The translations under genes and the position numbers were made by a program. A DNA stretch of 64,000 bases from Plenodomus lindquistii (Eukaryota > Ascomycota > Dothideomycetes > Pleosporales > Leptosphaeriaceae): positions 806,001 through 870,000 of the forward strand of contig JANUWI010000012.1 of assembly GCA_025504975.1 (NCBI GenBank), read 5' to 3'. How positions within the stretch are numbered: the first letter of the stretch is position 1; every line of letters starts with the position of its first letter. The notes beneath the pieces are model-generated. The model had not been told where the DNA came from, ran no database searches, and saw nothing but the letters and a program-made list of their open reading frames with translations. This document shows, one piece after another, positions 12,387 to 21,570 of the stretch.

Positions 12387-14960
12387 ATGGCCGCCCAATC
12401 TACCCTTCAACAGCCCCATGATCCCCTGCTCGCTCTCTATGACCGCTATGCATCGCTCGTCAAGTCGCGCATCCGGGGCGCCTCCAACACTACGCGGCTC
12501 GTAGCGACCATAACACTGCTGCTTACCATTATCGGCGCGGGTTATGGCGGAACAAGATGGTACAACAGGCGCCGTACAGAGAAGGAGACGGGACGACGGC
12601 TGCTCAGGCGCAACAGCGGCCTCAAGCACAAGGACGGATCGCGCACCATCTACGTGCCCTACCGCGACTCGACATCCAAAGTCACCATCAACCCAACCAA
12701 GCCGACCACCTTCGATGCTCATCGTCGGCTCTTTTTGCAGCCTCCGCCCGCCACCCGCATGGCAGACGCGAGCAACCCTCAGGCGCCGCCGCCGTCCACC
12801 AAGCCTGGCCTGAACCTGGCCTTCCTACACCAGTTTCTCTCGCTCCTCAACATCATGATCCCACGCTGGAACAGTAAAGAGACTGGTCTGCTGGTCAGCC
12901 ATAGCGTCTTCCTGATGCTGCGCACCTACCTCTCGCTTGTTGTTGCCCGCCTGGACGGAGAGATTGTGCGCGATCTCGTGGCCGGCAACGGCAAGGCCTT
13001 TCTCTGGGGCATTTGCAAGTGGCTTGGGGTGGGCACCTTCTCGTCATATACAAACGCCATGATCAAGTTCCTACAAAGCAAGGTTTCCATCGCATTCCGG
13101 ACACGACTCACAAGATACATTCACGACTTGTACCTCAACGACCACCTCAACTACTACAAGCTGCACAATCTAGACGGAGGAGTGGGAGTGGGTGCGGATC
13201 AATACATTACACAAGATCTGACCTTGTTCTGCGCCAATGCTGCGTCACTGTATTCAAGTCTGGGCAAGCCCTTTGTTGATCTATGTGTCTTCAACTACCA
13301 GCTCTACCGATCTCTGGGCCCTCTAGCTCTCACGGGACTGTTGAGTAACTACTTCCTCACCGCGACCATCTTGCGCCGACTGTCACCCCCTTTCGGCAAG
13401 TTGAAGGCAGTCGAAGGTCGAAAAGAAGGCGAGTTCCGTGCTCTGCACTCACGACTCATTGCCAATGCCGAAGAAGTCGCCTTCTACGGTGGCGATCAGA
13501 TGGAGAAGCACTTTCTAGAAAGGGGGTTCAAGGAACTCAAACACTGGATGGAAGACATTTACAGTCTCAAGATCCGATACAACATGTTGGAGGACTTTGT
13601 ACTGAAATACTCGTGGTCCGCGTTTGGCTACCTTGTCACCTCGCTGCCCGTCTTCCTGCCTGCATGGGGCGGTCTCGGTGGTGCTCCAGAGCTTTCGGGC
13701 GGCGAGAAGACATACCGCGAACGAAGCCGTATGAAGGAATTCATCACGAACAAACGGCTCATGCTGTCACTTGCTGATGCAGGTGGCCGCATGATGTACA
13801 GCATCAAGGATCTTTCTGAGCTTGCTGGCTACACCTCCCGTATCTATACTCTCATCAGCACTCTGCATCGGGTTCACGCGGATGCATACTACCCTCCACC
13901 TGGTACTAGGCCAGAACTGTACTCGGTTGCTGATGTTCAAGGTACAATACACAAGGGCTTCGATGGTGTTCGACTGGAACACGTTCCTGTCGTGGCGCCT
14001 GCACAGTATCCTCAAGGCGGCGACGAACTTCTCGAGTCATTAAACTTCATCGTGCACTCTGGAGATCATTTGCTTATTACTGGACCGAATGGATGTGGCA
14101 AGAGTGCCGTGTCTCGGATCGTAGCTGGATTATGGCCAACTTTCCGCGGCCTTGTCAGCCGACCACGAACAATTGGTATGGACGGCATCATGTTTTTACC
14201 CCAAAGACCGTATCTGTCCACTGGCACATTACGCGATCAGGTCATCTATCCCCACACCGATGCGGATATGAAGGATGCCGGCCGTCGTGATGTCGAGCTT
14301 TCACGGGTACTCGAGGAAGCCAAGCTTGGCTACTTGGTAGATCGCGAAGGTGGTTGGGACACGAAGAAGGTGTGGAAGGACGTGTTCAGTGGCGGGGAGA
14401 AGCAACGGATACAGATTGCGCGGTTGTTGTACCACGAGCCGAGATATGCGTTTCTGGATGAGTCGACGAGTGCAGTCAGCAGTGATGTCGAAGGCTTGAT
14501 GTACGAGCGGGCAAAGGCCAAGGGCATCAGTAAGTCACTTTTCTCGCATTGCCCTCTTTTCCATCTGAGCAGGACTGACATATGCACAGCACTCATCACA
14601 ATCTCCACTCGCGCCTCGTTGAAGCGCTACCACACGTACTCTCTTACACTGGGCCTGGGCGACTATGGAGGCGAGTGGGAGTTGCAACGCATTGGCACAG
14701 CAGAAGAGCAGTCTTCGGTGGACAAGGAGCTTGCAGACCTTGGTGAAAGGCTAGCAAAGGTCGAGGAGTGGAAGAAGAGGAGAGAGGAGATTGAGGCTGA
14801 GTTGAACAAGGTATGGGTAGAGGGCGAGGAGCTGGCGCCGCCACCGTACCTTGCCAACGAGTCGGATAGCGACCGGCTGAACGACTGTGATGGAGATGAA
14901 AGTAGCTCGCGGGAGGGGAGGATAAGAGGCGACAGTGAAGATGTGTCGTCTTGTAGCTAG
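12387..14960 (+). CDS. Peroxisomal ABC half-transporter, ABCD (Pxa/ALD) family
   Basis: Imports long-chain acyl-CoA or fatty acids into peroxisomes for beta-oxidation, normally as a Pxa1-Pxa2 type heterodimer. Two exons, 12387-14529 and 14590-14960, with a 60-bp intron, give 837 residues. An N-terminal hydrophobic segment (about 40-57) precedes the membrane domain, which has ADQYITQDL and the peroxisomal EAA-like motif NAEEVAFYGG. The nucleotide-binding domain has Walker A GPNGCGKS (about 568-575), signature FSGGEKQR, and Walker B YAFLDEST. The H-loop position reads TISTRASLKRYH, so the usual His is Thr (about 721). The acidic C-terminal tail includes a probable coiled coil (EEWKKRREEIEAELNKVW). 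Pxa1 and Pxa2 cannot be told apart with certainty. Confidence 0.9.
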   Translation: MAAQSTLQQPHDPLLALYDRYASLVKSRIRGASNTTRLVATITLLLTIIGAGYGGTRWYNRRRTEKETGRRLLRRNSGLKHKDGSRTIYVPYRDSTSKVTINPTKPTTFDAHRRLFLQPPPATRMADASNPQAPPPSTKPGLNLAFLHQFLSLLNIMIPRWNSKETGLLVSHSVFLMLRTYLSLVVARLDGEIVRDLVAGNGKAFLWGICKWLGVGTFSSYTNAMIKFLQSKVSIAFRTRLTRYIHDLYLNDHLNYYKLHNLDGGVGVGADQYITQDLTLFCANAASLYSSLGKPFVDLCVFNYQLYRSLGPLALTGLLSNYFLTATILRRLSPPFGKLKAVEGRKEGEFRALHSRLIANAEEVAFYGGDQMEKHFLERGFKELKHWMEDIYSLKIRYNMLEDFVLKYSWSAFGYLVTSLPVFLPAWGGLGGAPELSGGEKTYRERSRMKEFITNKRLMLSLADAGGRMMYSIKDLSELAGYTSRIYTLISTLHRVHADAYYPPPGTRPELYSVADVQGTIHKGFDGVRLEHVPVVAPAQYPQGGDELLESLNFIVHSGDHLLITGPNGCGKSAVSRIVAGLWPTFRGLVSRPRTIGMDGIMFLPQRPYLSTGTLRDQVIYPHTDADMKDAGRRDVELSRVLEEAKLGYLVDREGGWDTKKVWKDVFSGGEKQRIQIARLLYHEPRYAFLDESTSAVSSDVEGLMYERAKAKGISKSLFSHCPLFHLSRTDICTALITISTRASLKRYHTYSLTLGLGDYGGEWELQRIGTAEEQSSVDKELADLGERLAKVEEWKKRREEIEAELNKVWVEGEELAPPPYLANESDSDRLNDCDGDESSSREGRIRGDSEDVSSCS

Positions 14961-15131
14961 AACATGTCGGTGTTACCGAAGAGGAGCTCGAGATGTCGAC
15001 CTGGAGCATGTGAAGCACAGACCAGTGACACTTGCGTGCAGTTCACGGCCGAACCTCACGGGCGGAGCGTCGACCTCGACAGCAGCATGTAGTCGCGCCA
15101 GCCCTCGGCGGCGCCTCCCCACGTCTCCCCA

Positions 15132-16961
15132 ATGCCTACGCGCGCGATCAAGGCCATCTTCTACACGCGCTTCCACCACGAAAAGGGTGCGCCGTGACCC
15201 TGTCCTCCCCTTCCCTTCCCTTCCCTCCACTCGCGTCATGTATCCCCCATGCATACTAACAGCCCGACAGGTAACCGCGTGCTGCACCAGGTGCCGCCGG
15301 GCAGCATCATCGCGTCGCAGCTGCCGTCTGCGCTGCCCACGCCGCTGCTGCCCTTTGGCTCGGCGACACAATACCTCATCCCCACACAGCAGTTCTGCGA
15401 CCGGCTGCTGACCTTCTGCGTCAACCACCACCGCGTCATCGGCTACCCCGTGTGCATCCGCGAGGGCAAGTACAGCCGCAACGAGTTCATCTTCAACTTT
15501 GCCATTGTTATCAGCGAGAACGAGGCCGACTGGGCCTGCTATGGCGAGGTCGTGCGCAAGCTGGGCCGCCTGCTGCGTGGGCTCGAGGAGCAGGGCGGCT
15601 TCCTGAGCAGAGAGGAGGCCGGCGTGTGGGACGACGATGGCGGTGCGCGTGCTGCGTCGGGCGACTGCGGCGGGGGCCTCGACGGCGACGACCACGGCGG
15701 GGGCGCATTCGGCGTGGGCGGTGGCAGCAAGGTGCATGCCCTGTGCGAGATGGTGCTCGAGGACCTCAACAACTACGCCGAGTGCATGATCCCCATTGAC
15801 GACTCCAACACAATCAACTTCAAGCTGTTCCCCACGCGGCCGCCACCTCCGCCCATCTTCGCCCACCAGGTTCCTCTGTTGACCATGTCACTGTCCAGCC
15901 TGCAGACACCCATTTCCTCTGATCTTACGCTCAACCGAATCCTCGCATACATCAATGGCATCAATTCCATCTCGCGCATAGCACAACTCGCCGACACAGA
16001 CCTGTCCCTCACTCGAAGAGCCATTCAGCACCTAGTTTACTACGGCTGTCTGGTCCTGTTGGACATATTCAGTTTTGGAGCCATTTATGCGCCTACTGCG
16101 GAGATTGGAGGCTTTGTCGTAGATGCCGATGTCAAAGATGAGTGCATGCGCTATGTGCGTGTGCCTCGCCTGAGAACGGGGTCCAACTCCAAGACTGTGA
16201 GGCTGGGCAGTGAGTCTGATACGAGCCGGGATGAGCGTGACTCTGAAGCATCATCTGCATCGCAGTTCAGCGAGCCAGGAGCACCAACGTCCAGAGTACC
16301 CGAGTATACCAGCTCAGACACGACACAGGGAAAAGATCAAGATGCTGAAGACGAGTGGCAAATTGATCATGAAACACTGATCACGCTATACACATCACTT
16401 CGCCAAGGTCTCACGCTGAAGAACTGGGTACTGCAGCATCTGCACTTGCTGAGCGGTATCGATGTCCGACGACTCATCACATTCGGCATCATCAAAGGCT
16501 TCCTGTATCGTGTGCATAAATATGCCATAGCAGCTCCAAATACCCTCCCGCCTGCACCACCGACTAGCCTGCAGACCTCCACCGCTCCTTCAATCGCCAA
16601 TCCCCAGGATTACGATACGGCGACTGTTCGGGGAGGAGGTATCCATCACACGTCTCAGCCCAACATCCACCCCCAATCTCAACATCCTTCGGTCCAGATT
16701 CAACGACCAAGCATTGCGTCCACGGCGTCGCTCAATCCTCATGTACATGCGGCCCAGCACTCGCATTTGAATAAGCCGGAGGCTCTGGAGAGCATGATTG
16801 ATAGTGAGAAGGAACACAAGAACAGTCTTGAGCTACTGAAATTTCTGGATGGAGTGCACTGTTTCGACGAGATTTGTTCGGAGCTGGGGTGGCCAGAGAA
16901 GGTGGTAGAGGGGAAGGTACGAGGGATGGGGGATGGACTGGGTGTTGTTATCCACCGTTGA
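15132..16961 (+). CDS. NPR2: Nitrogen permease regulator 2 (NPRL2, SEACIT/GATOR1 subunit)
   Basis: Subunit of the Npr2-Npr3-Iml1 complex, which inhibits TORC1 at the vacuole during amino-acid limitation. Two exons, 15132-15186 and 15271-16961, with an 84-bp intron carrying the branch-like GCATACTAAC, give 581 residues. The first exon encodes MPTRAIKAIFYTRFHHEKG, the typical NPR2 start, and then continues into SQYLIP-like ATQYLIPTQQFCDRLL, YPVCIREGKYSRNEFIFNF, MVLEDLNNYAECMIPID and FKLFP, all recognisable Nprl2 blocks. A Gly/Asp-rich insertion (about residues 137-173) interrupts the N-terminal longin region and a Ser/Pro/His-rich linker lies near 455-520. The gene starts 171 bp after the ABC transporter stop on the same strand. 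Confidence 0.92.
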
Positions 16962-17590
16962 TCCGTCACACTTCGAGGGCTTCAGGATGCCCTTGACAAT
17001 GCCATGCTTCCGTATACCAAACAATTCGAAATGTGGACGGGCTCGAAGATGGCACTCATTCTGCGTTGCGCTCGTCCCAACACCACTGGGCTAGTGCCAA
17101 TCTGACGATAGTCGTTCGAGACGTTGGAAATCAGTAGCGTCGGACTCGTGGCCGATCCCAGCAGCCAACGCGGCAAACTCCCGACGTACAGCTCCCCACT
17201 CCCAGAAACATCGTGAACACTTCCGCACCTCGGAGGGGGGCGGATTACTCCTAGTAGCATAGTCTGCGGCGCTTGCTTCGGAGCTACCACGGGTCATTGC
17301 GGACTTCCTCAGCGTCTGATTCGTGGAACTCTGGGGAATGTGTGCATCGGTGGGATGGCCGTACCAACTGGCATTGCTACGCTGCTACGAATGGAGAGTG
17401 CCCCGCGCTAGGTTGTGAGAAGGGGGCATGTGATGTGGATTGTTTTTTAGTGAATATTGTTCTTTGAGCAGTCATTTCAGGGGGTTCTTCTTGTCATTGT
17501 GAATCTTGCTTCATCTACCATTTCTTTCTATCATACAACGGCACATTTTCACATAACATACGCTTCAGAGCAAGTGGGTTGGCCGACAAG
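16962..17590. other. Intergenic, promoter of arabinitol dehydrogenase
   Basis: 629 bp, no recognisable gene. The distal part near 17460-17580 is pyrimidine- and A/T-rich, as expected of a fungal promoter or leader. Confidence 0.6.
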
Positions 17591-18794
17591 ATGAGCACAA
17601 CAACAGTTACAGAGGTCAAGCCGACCAAGACCAACATTGGCGTCTACACAAACCCCGCACACGACCTTTGGGTTGCAGAGGCAGAGCCCAGTTTACAAGA
17701 GGTGCAGAATGGCGGAGACTTGAAGCCAGGCGAGGTTCTGTTGAACGTCAAGAGCACGGGAATCTGCGGTAGTGATATTCACTTCTGGCATGCTGTATGT
17801 ATCTCCACCTGTTCTTTCCCCTTACTCCATCAATCTCCCAAGTACACAACGAAGAGAGAACAGCCACTAACAACAACAGGGCTGCATCGGCCCCATGATC
17901 GTGGAAGACACACATATTCTCGGCCACGAATCCGCCGGCACAGTCCTCGCCGTGCACCCCTCCGTAACCTCCCTCAAACCCGGCGACCGCGTAGCCATCG
18001 AACCAAACGTCATCTGCCACGAATGCGAGCCCTGCCTTACAGGCCGCTACAACGGCTGCGAGCGCGTGCAATTCCTCTCCACACCCCCCGTAACCGGACT
18101 CCTACGCCGCTACCTCAAGCACCCAGCAATGTGGTGCCACAAGATCCCGGACAGCATGACCTTTGAAGACGGCTCCATGCTGGAACCCCTCAGCGTCGCA
18201 CTCGCAGGCATCGACCGCGCAAACGTCCGTCTAGGCGACCCCGTCGTCATCTGCGGCGCCGGCCCCATCGGCCTCGTCACACTTCTCTGCGCCCAAGCCG
18301 CCGGCGCAACACCCCTCGTCATAACCGACATCGACGCCGGCCGCCTCTCCTTCGCCCAATCCCTCGTCCCAAGCGTCCTAACCCACAAAGTCGATTTCGC
18401 CCACACCCCCTCAGACTTCCGCGCCGCAATCCTCACCCTAACCTCGGGCGTCGAACCCGCCATCGCCATGGAATGCACCGGCGTAGAATCCAGCATCGCC
18501 GGCGCCATTCAAGCCGTCAAATTCGGCGGCAAAGTGTTCGTAATCGGCGTGGGCAAAAACGAAATGAAAATCCCGTTTATGAGATTGAGTACACGGGAAG
18601 TAGATCTTCAGTTTCAATACCGCTATTGTAATACTTGGCCCAAGGCTATAAGGCTCGTGAGTAGTGGCGTGATTGAGTTGAAGAGGTTGGTTACGCATCG
18701 GTTTAGGCTGGAGGATGCGGTTGAGGCGTTTAAAACGGCGGCGGATCCGAAGACGGGGGCTATTAAGGTGCAGATTCAGAGTTTGGAGGATTAG
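17591..18794 (+). CDS. lad1: L-arabinitol 4-dehydrogenase
   Basis: NAD+-dependent zinc alcohol dehydrogenase (MDR family) oxidising L-arabinitol to L-xylulose in fungal L-arabinose catabolism. Exons 17591-17794 and 17880-18794 with an 85-bp intron give 372 residues. The ATG at 17591 (MSTTTVTEV) is the first true ATG; the in-frame codon at 17579 is TTG. Catalytic zinc ligands lie in GICGSDIHFWHAG and GHESAG; the structural-zinc cysteines follow C-x2-C-x2-C-x7-C in CHECEPCLTGRYNGC. The Rossmann motif is GAGPIGL, with Asp in ITDID for NAD+. The C-terminal block QFQYRYCNTWPKAIRLV is typical of arabinitol rather than xylitol dehydrogenases. The paralogous xylitol dehydrogenase lies 8.5 kb downstream on the other strand. 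Confidence 0.93.
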
Positions 18795-19258
18795 ATGGTG
18801 GTGTGGTGTGGTGGGGAGGGAGTTTTCGTTGCGTATACCTAGAAATGCAATTGCGTGGTCTTTTTTTTTGTTGATTGCTCGTTCAATGGTGGTGACTTTT
18901 TTTTTGGATCAAAGATACATGTACTTTTTTACGGGCATTCATGCAGTCGTTAGTCTAGGTAGAACCTAATTGTGTGCAAATGGGATTGTTCCGTATACCT
19001 CACTCGCAGATCCCAAGCGCGCTGGTTTACCCATACAGCTATTCCACTTACACGCAGCCGACACTATTCATTGGCTCATCATTTGGCGATTTTCCATGCG
19101 TTTTGCCGGATCACTCCAACTATTCGCATAGCCTGATGAAAGGCAGGTAAGTCATGTGCTGGAAGTACGGTATGTAGCAGCTTTGTTGATCTCAGTGAGT
19201 GGGCGTCAATCTGCATCGTGACCAATTGAGCTTTGGCATACTCGCAGATTGGGTTCTT

Positions 19259-19277
19259 GCGCGCGCGCGCGCGCGCG
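19259..19277. repeat. (GC)9 tract
   Basis: Nineteen bases of strictly alternating G and C, 80 bp before the long TG tract. Confidence 0.97.
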
Positions 19278-19355
19278 TGCGTATACAGGACGCCTAAAGT
19301 GTCAGCAGCCACCAACTGATGCCGAGTGAGTCTGATGCTGATAACGTTATGAACC

Positions 19356-19356
<1 letters not shown>

Positions 19357-19423
<67 letters not shown>
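19357..19423. repeat. (TG)33 microsatellite
   Basis: Sixty-seven uninterrupted bases of alternating T and G, the longest simple repeat in the window. Likely length-polymorphic. Confidence 0.97.
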
Positions 19424-19424
<1 letters not shown>

Positions 19425-19766
19425 AGGAAACGCCCAACTACAACGACTGCACAAGTTGACAAAAGGGATCGAAACAATTGGGACGGTTGGTTAGTGATAC
19501 AACACGGTTCAAGCACAACCGCAAGACATACATACATGCAACATTGTCAACAAAAAATGCTTGAATTGCGTTTATACAATGGGGTAACTCGAGCATCTTT
19601 TGCACGCGATTGCCGGTCGGGCGTACCCCACAACACGGCCCAGTACAGTACAGTACCCCTGGTTTCTGTCTTGAAAAGTAACCCAACGAGACATGCTGTT
19701 GTTCCAAAAACAAAAACAAACCATCGTATGTGCTATCAACATCATCACCACCACCACCACCACCAT

Positions 19767-21570
19767 CTAGAAATGCTCCTTCCAGAAATCAAAAGCCACT
19801 TCCTGACACGTCGCCTGCTTACACGCCTTCTTAATACTCCTCGCCGCAACATTCGGCCCACAAAAATACACGCCCACCTTCGTTCTCAACGTACTCTCCA
19901 ACCCATTCATATACGTGCGATCCAAAATCCCATCGCGCATACCACATAGCAAGCGCTGAAAATCCGGGCGGCCGAAATTAGTCCTAGATTTGAGTTCAGT
20001 GAGGGGATCTTTATCGGTACCGACAGAATTCAGCACAATATTTTGCGCAGTGTTGACGTCCATTTTCTGCGTGAGATAGGTGTGGATGCGCAGGAATTGG
20101 TCGCCGTCTGCGCCGCCGAGGGATTGCGCTTCGAGGGAGGAAAGCAGTGTTTGGAACCATTCGAATGATGACGTGTCTTTGCAGACCCAGATGAATTCTA
20201 CGCGGCGGAGTCGCTTGGGTGGGTTCGGGCTGAGGCGCAGGTGGTAGATTGATTTGAGGATCGAGGCCCAGGGTGTTACGCCAATGCCTGTGCCGATTAG
20301 AACGGCGACTTCGTTTTCAAAGACGTCTTCGGCGGGCGCGCCGTAGGGTCCGTCGATGCGGAGCGCGGGCATCTTTTGGCCGTGCTGGAGGGCGATTTCG
20401 TACATGCCCATGGGGTCGAGCTCGTCGTAGAGCTTCGACTGGGATTGTCCGGCTCCAAGAGCGTCGGCAAGAGCACGGGTGAAGTCTCCGACTTGGCGGA
20501 CGTGGACGGAAATGTAGGGGTCGTGGGGACATGAGGTGATTGTAAAGGGGTGCCACTGGTGGTAGCTGACTTCTGGACAGTTGAGGAAAAGCCATTGTCC
20601 GGGCTTGTACTTCATGCTAGGCTTGGTGAATTGAATCTCAACAGCATCTGGATTTTATTAGTGTTGTGGCTTGCTGCTGGTCGTTTTGCTGTGCTTACCG
20701 TATGGGTGGCGGACGACCTTGACGATTTGGGTCTGTCGTCTGCAGCGAATCTCTCGGTAGAGGCGGTCCATGAGATAAAGACCACCGCCGACAAGCTCCC
20801 AACGCCAGCCTTCGTATCCAATGCAGTGAGTCCAGAAGTTGTCGTGGTCGAATGGGGAGAATGCAGGCACAGTGTCACGAACGAAACAACTAGTAGCGTG
20901 GGTATACATGCCGAGCATGAACGGAATGAAGAGATGGTGCGTGTACCAGAACGTCTCGAAGGATTGCTGTCGGATCCTGTGATGTGCTGTCGTGTAGATC
21001 ATGAGCATACAGAATAACATAATGTGTCCTGTAATGCCACCGGCTTCTGTGTAGTGAATTTGCAGAGCAATCTGTGGTCTGACCTGCGTACGCTCAACGT
21101 TGAAAAAGCTGATGTGATTAGTCAAGCCCAGATACAAGGGTTCAAGAGATACTCACTTGACATAATGCGCCGCAGTGTGGACAACTGTAAAGAATAACAT
21201 GGCGTATGCGACCTGTCTGTGGAACCATTGAGACTCGTCGAGGGGTAGAAAACGTGCTTTAGGACGAAGCCAGCGGAGAATATTGCGGCACATGGGCATC
21301 AAGATGACCATGGTGTCGACAGACAAGACCAGACCGGCGCCTCGCGAGATCCATACCGAGTACTGAAGGCCGTTGAGCGGAGCTAATCGAATATCACCGG
21401 CTTGTTTCCACCTGTTGTTGTGTTAACATGATATCAATCCACTAGACATGGCAGACTCACCATCCTATCGCAAACAGAGCCCAATGGAAGCCCCAAAAGA
21501 AGAAATGGAAGAAGAATTTCTGCGGTGTAAAGAGTCGAGCTATCGAAGTGCTTCCCGAGGTTTGACCCAT
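19767..21570 (-). CDS. noxA: NADPH oxidase catalytic subunit NoxA (gp91phox-like)
   Basis: Transfers electrons from NADPH through FAD and two haems across the membrane to make superoxide; in fungi NoxA works with NoxR, Rac and NoxD in development, hyphal fusion and infection structures. Exons on the minus strand: 21570-21461, 21411-21157, 21108-20699, 20647-19767; introns of 49, 48 and 51 bp; 551 residues, the usual NoxA length. The ferric-reductase membrane domain has the haem-ligand His pairs in WFHRQVAY and FETFWYTHHLFIPF plus THATSC. The FAD-binding motif is HPFTIT, and the NADPH motifs are GTGIGVTPW and YFCGPN. It lacks the long N-terminal extension of NoxB and the EF hands of NoxC, and ends in the classic FxFxKEHF-like DFWKEHF. 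Confidence 0.95.

Larger units (their letters stand above)
18795..19766. other. Convergent intergenic region with microsatellites
   Basis: 972 bp between the convergent 3' ends of the arabinitol dehydrogenase and noxA. No gene; holds a GC dinucleotide tract, a long TG tract and a short CAC repeat near 19745. Confidence 0.7.

Noticed and set aside
17579..17590. Upstream in-frame start (ADKM...) for arabinitol dehydrogenase
   Set aside because: The codon at 17579 is TTG; the first ATG at 17591 fits the family start.
19738..19766. CAC repeat giving a His-rich reading frame
   Set aside because: Simple repeat in the 3' region of noxA, not a coding sequence.
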